Assembly (NCBI GenBank): GCA_002359315.1
Contig: DEMS01000005.1
Span: 1-54,328 of the forward strand
Reading direction: 5' to 3'
DNA from: Bacteroidetes bacterium UBA2664
Lineage (GTDB): Bacteria; Bacteroidota; Rhodothermia; Balneolales; Balneolaceae
Length of the DNA stretch: 54,328 nt
Below, piece after piece: positions 8,688-16,118 of this stretch; position 1 is the first letter of the stretch; each line of letters opens with the position of its first letter. The position numbers and the translations under genes were made by a program. The notes under the pieces are model-generated. The model worked only from the letters and a program-made list of their open reading frames with translations. It was not told the DNA's origin and searched no databases.

Positions 8688-9887
8688 ATGAGCGAATATA
8701 TGGAAAGACACCCCCCTGCCCCCCTTGTTAGGGGGGAGTTGTCTCAGTTGGTTGGGAATAAGTCAAATGGACACCCCCCTCAGTCTTCCCTTATTAGGGG
8801 GGAGTTATTGCTTCTCTTCATGTTAATAGTGTTAACAATCGGTGCTTGTACCGGTGGGGATGAGCAGGAGCGTCCGGAAGTGCAGGATGATGTTGATATT
8901 CGTCCGGATGTAATATTTGCGGTGGCAGATGACCTGCCGTTGCACATCTATATCGAAAGTCAGGGTATTGCCGAGCCTGTTCGTGAGATAACCATACGGC
9001 CCAGAATTAGTGGTTTCATTACAGAGAGTGCAATGGATGATGGTCAGCAGTTAGAAGAAGGCGATCCTATCCTCGTGTTTGATGCGCAGGAGTGGCAATA
9101 TCAGCTTCAACAAGCAGAAAATGAGTATGAAACAGCAATGGTTGCCTACAATATTGAGATCAATCAACGAGAGAGTCAAGGTTCAACTCCGAGGGATGAA
9201 GATCGAGAGCGAATGGTAAGAATCAGCACGGGACTGGCCGATGCCGAACTGGCGCTCGAACGGGTGAAACTCGATCTTTCCTATACAACTTTGAGTGCTC
9301 CATTCAGCGGAGAATTATCTGTACCCAACCGGATCGCGACAGGGGCATATATCAGCGCCGGCAGTGAATTAGGTAGGCTTGTAGACGATAGAACACTATT
9401 AATTCGGTTTGATGTTCTGGAAGCTGAACTGAATCGCCTCAATCGAGGAATGACTGTTGAACTATATACCCCCTCAGGAGATAGAAAAGAGGGGAGTATT
9501 CGAGCCATTTCACCGGTTGTGAATCCTGAAAGCAAAACGGGTCAGGTTGTCGTTGAGGTTGAAAACAGTGATCGGTCTTTGCGTCCGGGCATGACGGTGG
9601 AAGGCAGAATCCGTGTGGAATCCCATAGTGGCATTGCACGAATACCAAGAGCTGCAATCCTGGAACGAGATGGCGGCAGGACCCTGGTTTTTAAATTGAA
9701 CGGTGATAGAGTAGAGTGGGTCTATGTAGAACCAGAGTACGCCACATCCGAATGGGCAATCATCAACAACGAAGATATAGCTCCAGGTGATACTCTGGCT
9801 GTTGACCGGCATTTTGCTTTAAGTCATTTGCAGTTTGTGAGGCCGAGAGTGGCGGGGGATATTGAAAGACAAATTGGAACAGAATGA
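8688..9887 (+). CDS. RND efflux periplasmic adaptor lipoprotein (MFP) with inserted palindromic repeats
   Basis: A 399-residue membrane-fusion protein linking RND permeases to an outer-membrane channel. The barrel-sandwich half-motif PRISGFITESAMDDGQQLEEG and the matching LSAPFSGELSVPN flank a short coiled coil (about residues 140-195), followed by beta-barrel and membrane-proximal domains. The lipobox is LTIGAC at about residue 54, unusually far from the start. The reason is that residues 8-40 are the translation of two GC-rich palindromic repeats (8709-8738 and 8772-8803), giving HPPAPLVRGEL and HPPQSSLIRGEL. ATG 8688 has an AAAAAGG ribosome site. An unusually long n-region may weaken export but keeps the frame open. 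Confidence 0.9.
   Translation: MSEYMERHPPAPLVRGELSQLVGNKSNGHPPQSSLIRGELLLLFMLIVLTIGACTGGDEQERPEVQDDVDIRPDVIFAVADDLPLHIYIESQGIAEPVREITIRPRISGFITESAMDDGQQLEEGDPILVFDAQEWQYQLQQAENEYETAMVAYNIEINQRESQGSTPRDEDRERMVRISTGLADAELALERVKLDLSYTTLSAPFSGELSVPNRIATGAYISAGSELGRLVDDRTLLIRFDVLEAELNRLNRGMTVELYTPSGDRKEGSIRAISPVVNPESKTGQVVVEVENSDRSLRPGMTVEGRIRVESHSGIARIPRAAILERDGGRTLVFKLNGDRVEWVYVEPEYATSEWAIINNEDIAPGDTLAVDRHFALSHLQFVRPRVAGDIERQIGTE
8709..8738 (+). repeat. Palindromic repeat inside the adaptor gene, copy 1
   Basis: CACCCCCC, then CCCCCC-TTGTTA-GGGGGGAG: a 6-bp C/G stem with a six-base loop. It reads in frame as HPPAPLVRGE. Similar PLVRGE-encoding elements are recalled as dispersed repeats in several bacterial phyla. 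It lies 34 bases before a second copy. Confidence 0.8.
8772..8803 (+). repeat. Palindromic repeat inside the adaptor gene, copy 2
   Basis: CACCCCCCTCAG-TCTTCCC-TTATTA-GGGGGGAG. It shares both ends with copy 1 but has a partly decayed left arm (TCTTCCC against CCCCCC). It reads in frame as HPPQSSLIRGE. Two tandem copies in the signal-peptide n-region imply repeated insertion or a duplicated unit. Confidence 0.8.
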
Positions 9888-9894
9888 ATAAATA

Positions 9895-9935
9895 GGCAGA
9901 GGGCAGAAGTTTTTAGCTCACTTCTTCCCTCTGCC
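9895..9935 (+). repeat. Inverted repeat (15-bp arms) between adaptor and second permease
   Basis: GGCAGAGGGCAGAAG (9895-9909) pairs with CTTCTTCCCTCTGCC (9921-9935) with one mismatch around an 11-base loop, then TTTT. It could terminate or attenuate transcription inside the RND operon, giving less of the second permease. The arm sequence resembles the GGCAGAA repeats at 36-67, suggesting one mobile repeat family. Confidence 0.75.
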
Positions 9936-9955
9936 TTTTGCTGTCTCACATAAAT

Positions 9956-12900
9956 ATGCACGAAATCTTCCGTCGAAAATATTTCATCTCCCTCAGCTAC
10001 ATGCTTATCGCATTGATGGGCATTGTTGCGTGGATGAATATACCGATGGAGATGTCACCTGATCTGCGGTTGCCATCCGTGACCGTAAATTATAACTGGG
10101 GCAGCACATCACCGGAAGTGATGGAGCAGGAGATTACACGAAGGGTGGAGTCGGTTGCCACCAGATTGCGAAATGTTGAGCGCATCAGGTCTGTATCGCA
10201 AGAGGGGAGATCGAGTGTTACAATAACCTTTGAGAAAGAGACTCCGGTTGAGTACCGGATCCTAGAACTCCAGGAGTATCTTTACGGGCTGAGCGATGAA
10301 TTTCCCCCGCAGGTGCGTCAACCGATAATCAACCGATCCATACCGCAGGAACTGCAGGAACAGGAGACATTTATGGCCTATTCCATCAGCGGTGACCGAG
10401 CATCCCGGGAATTGTATCAGCTCGCAACACATCAAATTCGATTGCAACTCTTAGGCTTGGAAGGCTTGGCAGATGTGGAAATTCGGGGGGCAGAAGACCC
10501 GGCACTTGTAATCCGGTTCAATACACTGTTATTGGAGAGATACGGATATAACTCATCCGAAATTTTGATGGATATTCAGGATCGTCTGGGATGGCGGTCG
10601 AGCGGTTTTTTAGAGAGTAGCAGCGGCAGGCTTAGCATGTTGATCCCGCCACAGTTTGACGGAGTGGATGATGTCAGGCGTATGAAAATCACCGTACCCA
10701 ACAGCAGCCGTCAAGTTGAATTAGGACAGATTGCTACCGTGGATATTGAAGATTATCCTGTGAAAAGCCTTAAAAGATTGAATGGTAAACCGGCGCTCAT
10801 GATATTTTTTGTTCGCGAAAGCGGATCCGATGCGATGGGTCTTGCCGAAACTGTTCGAAGTGAGATGGATAACATCGTAACAAATCTGCCCGATGATATC
10901 ACCATTCAACTGGAACGAGATTCCACTGAAGATCTGCGGGCGCAATTCGGTGACCTTCAGTACCAGTCGATGTTTAGTCTACTTTTTGTATTTATCATTT
11001 TACTGCTATTTATCCGGCGATTCAGAGCACCTTTTGTGATACTAGGGAGCATCCTTTTTTCTCTGTTGATGAGTCTCTCCATACTCTTTTTCATGAACTA
11101 TACTCTAAACGTACTCACACTTGCCGGCCTGACCGTCGCTCTTGGCATGATTATCGATAATGCAGTGGTCGTATTTGAGCAGCTGAATCCAAAATTACCT
11201 CTGGGCAGAAGCGAACGTATCAATCACATTAAAAATGAGCTTCCCTATACCTTTGTGCCGGTTTTGGGAAGTACGCTGACGACCGTGGGCATATTTATAC
11301 CCCTCTTTTTTGCGATGGAAGAGCTACAGCTTTTTCTGGTTCCGCTTGCAGTGGCACTTACGCTTACCCTGGTATCATCCGTTCTGATTGCGATGAGCTG
11401 GATACCCTATTCACTGATTTGGTTGGTACCGCCCAATGTGAAGAAAGAGGAGAGATTGATCAAAAAGAAAATAAACAAGATGATCGATGTTGTGATGCTT
11501 CGCACTTTCTATTGGCGTCATCGGTTGCGATGGGTTTTTTATTTCGGATTATTCATCGTATTTGGTTTGCCCCTTTTTGCAATTACAGAACCTGATTGGG
11601 ATGATACACGATGGCCCGAATTTACCCGCACCTATTTCGACAACAGAAGTGATGTGGACCCGTGGGTGGGCGGACTGACATATCGGTTTTTTAATGAAAC
11701 CTATTTCGGAACTCCCTGGAGTCGGTCTCAGCAGGAGAGTATTTTCGTTAACATTCGTACTCCACAGGGTACGCCGATGGAGGAGATTGAAAAAATGGCA
11801 CGCAACTTTGAACTTACTGCACTGCCTTATCAGGAAGCATTTGACTATTTCGAAGCGGATATTTCCGAATATTATGGAGCACGATTGCAGTTTTACATCA
11901 AAGACGAATATTTGTACAGGGCAGAACCGTATCAATTCTATTCAGAGGCGATATTTCTTGCTGCACGAACCGGAAATTCCGGGATAACTGTGAGTGGTTT
12001 GGGGGATGGATTCAGTACAGGTTTTGGAGGGGGAATTTCGGGCCAGAGGGTAACACTTCGTGGTTTTTCATATGATGAATTACTACTTCTTGCTGAAGAT
12101 ATCGCAGCTCGGATGAAGAGAAATCAACGTGTACAGGAGGTAGATATTCACAGTGTGGGTTGGGGCCAGAGTGAAATGTTCCAATATGTGCTGAATCTAA
12201 ATGAGGATCGATTGGCAATGAAAGATCTAAACCGTCGAGGTGTATTGGATGCCATTCAACTGGATATAAATCCTACCAATACACGTGGCATGGTAGAGTT
12301 GCATGGAGAGCGGCTTTATCTGATCGGCAGTAACCAGGCTCAGACTCAGTATGAAGAAGATTTTTTGGATCGGGCCAGGATATCGGGTGAGAAGCTATTC
12401 AAAATCAGTGAAATCGCTGATCTGACAAGGGAAAAAACGATGAGTCAGATTATACGCGAAAATCAGTCATACAGCCGAACAGTAACGATCGATTTTTTGG
12501 GTCCGCCGAGACTGGCAAGCAGTTATATTGAATCTGTACTTGAAGAAGTGCCTGTTCCGGTAGGCGCATCCATTCAATTTGGTGGCGGATTTTTTTCGTG
12601 GGGACAAAGTGATCAGTTTGACAACTATCTGTTGCTATTGATGTTAACTGTGTTGAGTGTCTGGATGATCGTCTCCGCACTGCTGGAAAGCTGGCGGGAT
12701 TCACTGGTGATCATACTGGCCATTCCTTTAAGCCTGATCGGGGTGATGCTTGGCTCGTTGTACCACGATATCAATTTCGATCAGGGGGCCATTGCAGGGA
12801 CACTGCTTGCGGTCGGAGTGGTTGTCAATAACTCCATTTTGTTGATTCATGAGAAGCAAAGATGCCGATCACTCAATATTCACGGGTTGAGAAGTTGGGT

Positions 12901-13129
12901 GCGAGTGTACAGGAACAAGATGCGTACAGTTATGATCACTTCATTGACCACGATGGGCGGTTTGCTTCCTCTCATACTTTTTGGTTCCAATGAATTCTGG
13001 ACCGACCTGGCCGTTGTGGTTTTATGGGGTTTAGGTACCAGTTTGATACTGATTCTGATTTTGATGGGTATTTGGGAGAGGGGTGGGAATCGACAGGAGT
13101 TGGAGACTGAAAGGCGGGAGAATTTGTAG
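9956..13129 (+). CDS. RND-family efflux permease, second of two
   Basis: A 1057-residue RND pump subunit, counted from ATG 9956. The longer ORF begins at TTG 9938 inside the repeat's T-run and is unlikely to be the true start. MHEIFRRKYFISLSYMLIALMGIVAW is cytoplasmic tail plus TM1. MSPDLRLPSVTVNYNWGSTSPEVMEQEIT matches the porter-domain start. TM4 has GMIIDNAVVVFEQ and TM10 GVVVNNSILLIHE, so the relay is again Asn-rich. It differs strongly in sequence from the first permease, so the two are not recent duplicates; they may form a mixed trimer as MdtB/MdtC do. No outer-membrane factor gene lies nearby. The start region has no clear ribosome site, and the hairpin ends 21 bases upstream. Confidence 0.9.
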   Translation: MHEIFRRKYFISLSYMLIALMGIVAWMNIPMEMSPDLRLPSVTVNYNWGSTSPEVMEQEITRRVESVATRLRNVERIRSVSQEGRSSVTITFEKETPVEYRILELQEYLYGLSDEFPPQVRQPIINRSIPQELQEQETFMAYSISGDRASRELYQLATHQIRLQLLGLEGLADVEIRGAEDPALVIRFNTLLLERYGYNSSEILMDIQDRLGWRSSGFLESSSGRLSMLIPPQFDGVDDVRRMKITVPNSSRQVELGQIATVDIEDYPVKSLKRLNGKPALMIFFVRESGSDAMGLAETVRSEMDNIVTNLPDDITIQLERDSTEDLRAQFGDLQYQSMFSLLFVFIILLLFIRRFRAPFVILGSILFSLLMSLSILFFMNYTLNVLTLAGLTVALGMIIDNAVVVFEQLNPKLPLGRSERINHIKNELPYTFVPVLGSTLTTVGIFIPLFFAMEELQLFLVPLAVALTLTLVSSVLIAMSWIPYSLIWLVPPNVKKEERLIKKKINKMIDVVMLRTFYWRHRLRWVFYFGLFIVFGLPLFAITEPDWDDTRWPEFTRTYFDNRSDVDPWVGGLTYRFFNETYFGTPWSRSQQESIFVNIRTPQGTPMEEIEKMARNFELTALPYQEAFDYFEADISEYYGARLQFYIKDEYLYRAEPYQFYSEAIFLAARTGNSGITVSGLGDGFSTGFGGGISGQRVTLRGFSYDELLLLAEDIAARMKRNQRVQEVDIHSVGWGQSEMFQYVLNLNEDRLAMKDLNRRGVLDAIQLDINPTNTRGMVELHGERLYLIGSNQAQTQYEEDFLDRARISGEKLFKISEIADLTREKTMSQIIRENQSYSRTVTIDFLGPPRLASSYIESVLEEVPVPVGASIQFGGGFFSWGQSDQFDNYLLLLMLTVLSVWMIVSALLESWRDSLVIILAIPLSLIGVMLGSLYHDINFDQGAIAGTLLAVGVVVNNSILLIHEKQRCRSLNIHGLRSWVRVYRNKMRTVMITSLTTMGGLLPLILFGSNEFWTDLAVVVLWGLGTSLILILILMGIWERGGNRQELETERRENL

Positions 13130-13171
13130 ATTTCAAATTATATAAAGCAGAAATGAAATTATTTTCCGGAC

Positions 13172-13687
13172 ATGGGCAAAAAAGATATCGATATTGAAAT
13201 AGATCGACTTACTAATTCTATTGAAAACAGTGTTACAGGTGAGGTTTTTGACACTCAAGTGTCACAGTTGCACAAATCAGATAAGAAGAATATTAATCCT
13301 GCAGAATGGCTTTTTGATTGGGAAACAGAGCTGGACTTGTCAAATCGAGAAGTGTTTAAATTGACTACTGTCAATAATCCTAAAATCATTCATGGCTTGT
13401 TGTCTGTTGAAGACAAGTACGATCATATTTTTATCCATCTTGTGGAAAGTGCAAATTTCAATAAAGGCATAAATAAAATGTATTTTGGTGTAGCTGGGAA
13501 CCTTTTTGCCATTGCCTGTAAATTGTCTTTTGAGAAGGGATATGAAGGATATGTTGCCTTTGATTCAAAGTCTGCGTTAATTGAACATTACAAGAAAAAA
13601 CTTGGTGCTACCCATTTCAAAGGACAACGAATGTTTATTGAAACCGTTAATGCATTAGAGCTTGTTAAGAAATATTTTGAGGATTAA
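13172..13687 (+). CDS. GNAT-like acetyltransferase-fold protein
   Basis: A 171-residue protein. Its C-terminal half has the GNAT order: a strand with FIHLVESANFNKG, then GVAGNLFAIACKLSFEKGYEGYVAFDSKS (acetyl-CoA-binding helix region and following strand), then LIEHYKKKLGA like the terminal 'fY.klGF' motif. The N-terminal 60 residues are charged and unlike a standard GNAT domain. The stop is three bases from the start of a 61-codon Lys-rich gene, an arrangement like a toxin-antitoxin pair. The substrate is unknown and the assignment rests on motif order only. Confidence 0.6.
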   Translation: MGKKDIDIEIDRLTNSIENSVTGEVFDTQVSQLHKSDKKNINPAEWLFDWETELDLSNREVFKLTTVNNPKIIHGLLSVEDKYDHIFIHLVESANFNKGINKMYFGVAGNLFAIACKLSFEKGYEGYVAFDSKSALIEHYKKKLGATHFKGQRMFIETVNALELVKKYFED

Positions 13688-13689
13688 TT

Positions 13690-13875
13690 ATGTCAATAGT
13701 TAAAGAACCCATAGGAATCGATTTTGTTGTTAAATCAGAACCTTGGTCAAAAGAAGAGTTGAAAGAATTTAGGAAATTGATGAAAAAGCAGAAGTCTGAA
13801 CTTGGTGAGAAGAAGCGATCAATAATCAAAGAGAAAGCAAGAAAGGTCTCCAAATCTAAACAGCCGACTTCGTAG
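13690..13875 (+). CDS. Small Lys-rich protein paired with the GNAT-like gene
   Basis: A 61-residue, strongly basic protein (about one third Lys/Arg). An N-terminal strand-like segment (EPIGIDFVVKSEPW) is followed by a long helix (SKEELKEFRKLMKKQKSELGE). It starts two bases after the upstream stop codon, so the two are cotranscribed. Size, charge and coupling fit an antitoxin or accessory partner. No recognised domain. Confidence that it is a real gene is moderate to good. Confidence 0.6.
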   Translation: MSIVKEPIGIDFVVKSEPWSKEELKEFRKLMKKQKSELGEKKRSIIKEKARKVSKSKQPTS

Positions 13876-13969
13876 TAAACTTCCTGCTTCGTCAGATATC
13901 AACCGCATCAAGTCGGACACTACACCTAATTCAACTTAGAAAGAGTTAAGTGTCATTCAATATTTCGTC

Positions 13970-14101
13970 TTAGTCGTTATCCCACACTTCAAAGCCGGGG
14001 TCAGATACTTTCATCATTGCTTTAATCTCTCTATCTAAGTCGATATCAGTTTTCACACCTTCTAAGGTCTGGTCAAATAGCCCTTCGACAGTACTACTCA
14101 T
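13970..14101 (-). CDS. Candidate 43-residue acidic small protein
   Basis: On the minus strand, ATG at 14101 opens 43 codons to TAA at 13970-13972. Residues include SSTVEGLFDQTLEGVKTDIDL, then DREIKAMMKVSDPGFEVWDND. It is acidic, helical and without low-complexity sequence, unlike the surrounding non-coding DNA. GGGAAAG precedes the ATG by about five bases. An in-frame ATG at 14113 would add four residues. It may be a real micro-protein, an antitoxin-like partner of the 13172/13690 pair, or the tail of a lost gene. No family recognised. Confidence 0.4.
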   Translation of the reverse strand: MSSTVEGLFDQTLEGVKTDIDLDREIKAMMKVSDPGFEVWDND

Positions 14102-14251
14102 TGTCTTTCCCATCCCTTGTTAATCCACACATCTCATAAAAACAGATACTTCGGGAATATATTTTGTAACAATTCAACATCCGAAGCATCTATACAGATG
14201 ATGGTCATCGATTCCTGTTAGTGCATGATCTACGGAAAATTAAAAAAACTT

Positions 14252-14280
14252 TGTAAGGAATCGGTTAAAAAGGGTTCATA
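14252..14280 (+). promoter_or_regulatory. Promoter-like element, ECF-sigma type (copy 3 of 3)
   Basis: TGTAAGG (14252-14258) and GTTCATA (14274-14280) with the same 15-base spacer as at 210 and 5242. It lies about 60 bases before the first candidate ATG (14340) of the LuxR-type HTH gene, the same distance as for the AraC-type gene. Spacer similarity with copy 1 is higher (ACGGTAAAA against TCGGTTAAAA) than with copy 2. Confidence 0.6.
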
Positions 14281-14384
14281 TAGGTGTGAAGTGTATTTCC
14301 CAATAACTGGACTTCGAATACAAATCTAAAACTGACCCAATGAAAAATGAAAAACAATTCATCACCAGGAGCAGAATTCAAGAC

Positions 14385-14420
14385 AACCAACCAACCAACC
14401 AACCAACCAACCAACCAACC
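14385..14420 (+). repeat. (AACC)9 tetranucleotide tract at the head of the LuxR-type HTH gene
   Basis: Nine perfect AACC units lie between two candidate ATGs (14340, 14347) and the HTH coding sequence. In the present nine-unit state, ATG 14340 reads through the tract into TGA at 14427-14429, and ATG 14347 reads into a stop near 14456. One added unit would fuse ATG 14340 to the HTH frame; one lost unit would fuse ATG 14347. A tract not divisible by three at a gene start is the classic form of a slipped-strand phase switch. Alternatively it may only change leader length. Confidence 0.85.
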
Positions 14421-14425
14421 CGAAA

Positions 14426-14635
14426 TTGACATTATTGGAAGCCTACAGCGTGTTAAGTAGCAGTGAATGCAGGGTTTTGAAAAAAATGGTAGAGGGCAAA
14501 ACCAACAGTCAGATTACTGAAGAGTTGTTTATCAGTTTGAAAACCGTTGAGAATCATATCACCAATATTGGTAATAAGCTGCAAATCAAAGGTTGGGGCA
14601 GGCTAAGGGAGTGGCTGCGAAATGCCAAGTCGTAA
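14426..14635 (+). CDS. Stand-alone LuxR/GerE-type helix-turn-helix protein, possibly phase-variable
   Basis: A 69-residue ORF from TTG 14426, made up of a complete LuxR-type HTH: LSSSECRVLKKMVEGKTNSQITEELFISLKTVENHITNIGNKLQIKG. There is no receiver or sensor domain. The only start in the present frame is TTG with no ribosome site. ATG starts at 14340 and 14347 are out of frame by the length of the AACC tract, so the gene may currently be off or weakly expressed. With one more repeat unit the protein would begin about 29 codons earlier with a PTNQ-repeat linker. It heads the peptide natural-product locus and is the likely regulator of it, by analogy with the AraC-type gene at 301. Confidence 0.7.
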   Translation: MTLLEAYSVLSSSECRVLKKMVEGKTNSQITEELFISLKTVENHITNIGNKLQIKGWGRLREWLRNAKS

Positions 14636-14650
14636 TTGTTACATTGAAAA

Positions 14651-14668
14651 CCCCCAAAATAATGGGGG
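14651..14668 (+). promoter_or_regulatory. Short hairpin element CCCCC-AAAATAAT-GGGGG, copy 1
   Basis: CCCCC (14651-14655) and GGGGG (14664-14668) around AAAATAAT. Near-identical elements occur at 16024-16041 and 24178-24195. Here it precedes the broken copy of the disulfide-fusion gene, as copy 2 precedes the intact one. It is not followed by a T-run, so a leader regulatory role is as likely as termination. Confidence 0.55.
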
Positions 14669-14749
14669 AGTTAATTTGTTTCTGTTTATTTAACGTGGAT
14701 TTAGTTGTAAAAATTCATCATATCCTTATATGTAAAATTATATACAGTT

Positions 14750-14850
14750 ATGGAACAGATATTTGTGAATTATTTAATTGTTCTGAACATTCCCGTTTCC
14801 CGTAAATAGTTTCGAAAACGGATGGTTTCTCGTCCAGATTACTACAGATA
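14750..14850 (+). pseudogene. Broken N-terminal copy of the C39-like/VKOR/thioredoxin gene
   Basis: Reading from ATG 14750 gives MEQIFVNYLIVLNIPVSRK, then TAG (14807-14809), then FRKRMVSRPDY before similarity fades. The intact gene at 16119 begins MEQAFVDYLTTLNIPVSRK, then YFRKRLASHPDY. The similarity extends upstream through the hairpin element, so the duplicated unit includes the promoter/leader. The remnant implies a tandem duplication or rearrangement, with the glycosyltransferase-like gene at 14912 now lying between the copies. Confidence 0.85.
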
Positions 14851-14911
14851 TTAAAATTACGTTTTGAATTGAAATATATAAGAACAGTATAAATTTCTTG
14901 GAAAATAAGTT

Positions 14912-15760
14912 ATGCACTTATCTCATAAACGAATAAAAAAAAGAATTGCTATTCTGATTTGTTACTTCGGTAATCTGCCGTGGTACTTTAAGTATTTTAT
15001 CCACACCTGTAAATATAACCCGGAAGTTGATTTTTACATTATCACCGATGATGGGAGTTGGACTAATAAACTGCCGTCGAATGTTACAATGATTTATAAA
15101 AATATAGAAGAGATTAATCAACTGGCTGCTAAAAAATTGGGTTTTACAACTAACATCAATGAGGGATATAAACTTTGCGATTTTAAGCCGGCTTATGGCT
15201 TTTTATTTCCTGATATATTTAAAGGATATGATTTTTGGGGGCATGGAGATATTGATGTGATTTTTGGGGATATTCGTCAATTTATAACAGATGAAATATT
15301 AGACAACCACGAATTGATCAATGTAAGACATGACTTTATATCAGGTTATTTTCTTTTGTTCAAGAATGATGAAAAAATGAACACTCTTTTTATGCAAAGC
15401 AACGATTATCAAAAAGTACTCAGTAGCCCTGTTCACTATTGTTTTGATGAGACCAATTTTCAATACAATGACTTTACAGATATCCTTACTTATCCGAAAA
15501 GAAAGCATGAAGTGGATAGTATGACGCACCTTGTAAAAAGGCTTGAAAAAAAGAATGAACTAAAAACCTATTTCGATTTTCATGTGATAGAAGGGCTTCC
15601 AGGGAGATTAAAATGGGATAATGGGAAACTGTATTACAGGAATAAGTATGAAGTCTTGCTGTACCATATGATCTATTTTAAAAATATTTTTAACCCCAAA
15701 AGAATTCCCGAAACGATTCCTGAATCATTTACCATTAGCCCGACAAGAATTTATCATTGA
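14912..15760 (+). CDS. Glycosyltransferase-like protein (DUF6625 type)
   Basis: A 282-residue soluble protein. After a basic N-terminus it has a Rossmann-like start (IAILICYFGNLPWYFKYF), the segment VDFYIITDDGSW, and a DxD-type motif in FWGHGDIDVIFGDI (about residues 108-121), the usual nucleotide-sugar/metal site. HDFISGYFLLFKN follows. This pattern matches the DUF6625 glycosyltransferase-like family. There is no signal peptide, so it acts in the cytoplasm. Its position inside the peptide locus suggests that it modifies the precursor peptides; a surface-polysaccharide role is the alternative. The gene is AT-rich compared with the exporter genes. Confidence 0.7.
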   Translation: MHLSHKRIKKRIAILICYFGNLPWYFKYFIHTCKYNPEVDFYIITDDGSWTNKLPSNVTMIYKNIEEINQLAAKKLGFTTNINEGYKLCDFKPAYGFLFPDIFKGYDFWGHGDIDVIFGDIRQFITDEILDNHELINVRHDFISGYFLLFKNDEKMNTLFMQSNDYQKVLSSPVHYCFDETNFQYNDFTDILTYPKRKHEVDSMTHLVKRLEKKNELKTYFDFHVIEGLPGRLKWDNGKLYYRNKYEVLLYHMIYFKNIFNPKRIPETIPESFTISPTRIYH

Positions 15761-16118
15761 TGAGTACAACTCGCAATGATGATTTTGATGGTTATTCCCA
15801 AACTTATTTAGATATAATTATTTCATTATTATAAACATTACGAACTGAAGGACTGCGATCCTACCAGTCTTCGGATACTTCCCCTAAACCTTCCCGTATT
15901 TCTGGGCCATTTCATCATAAATGCACCAAATAAAACATGTGTTTTTCATGAACAGTCGTTAATTGTAGACATAATTAATTCAGTATTAACAATATAGAAT
16001 ATGAATTGTCGAAAAGGTGTATACCCCCAAAATAATAGGGGAGCAGATTTGGTACAGTTTCATTATTGTTACAGTTGTAAAAGGTTATTTATACCTAAAT
16101 AATTGAATTTACAATACA
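15761..16118. other. Intergenic leader before the disulfide fusion gene
   Basis: Carries hairpin copy 2 (16024-16041) and an AT-rich leader that is homologous to the one before the broken copy. Bases about 15848-15930 are more GC-rich and, on the minus strand, read like a decayed coding piece (YDEMAQKYGKV then a stop), not identified. No complete gene. Confidence 0.5.
16024..16041 (+). promoter_or_regulatory. Short hairpin element CCCCC-AAAATAATA-GGGG, copy 2
   Basis: Same core as copies at 14651 and 24178. Lies 78 bases upstream of the start of the intact C39-like/VKOR/thioredoxin gene. No T-run follows. Confidence 0.55.

Larger units (their letters stand above)
13876..14339. other. Intergenic region with small minus-strand ORF and promoter-like element
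   Basis: Holds a 43-codon ORF on the minus strand (13970-14101) and the third promoter-like element (14252-14280). TACTTCGG near 14147 and CCGAAGCA near 14191 form a loose inverted repeat. No terminator for the 13690 gene is obvious. Confidence 0.5.

Noticed and set aside
14385..14420. Short tandem repeat as a CRISPR-like array
   Set aside because: It is a pure tetranucleotide tract without spacers and no cas genes are nearby.
14593..14805. 70-codon plus-strand ORF crossing the LuxR-type gene end
   Set aside because: It runs through the hairpin element and the broken duplicate in another frame; no independent support.
15848..15930. GC-richer patch reading like a decayed coding piece on the minus strand (YDEMAQKYGKV then stop)
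   Set aside because: Too short and interrupted; it could be a transposon scrap but no family could be assigned.
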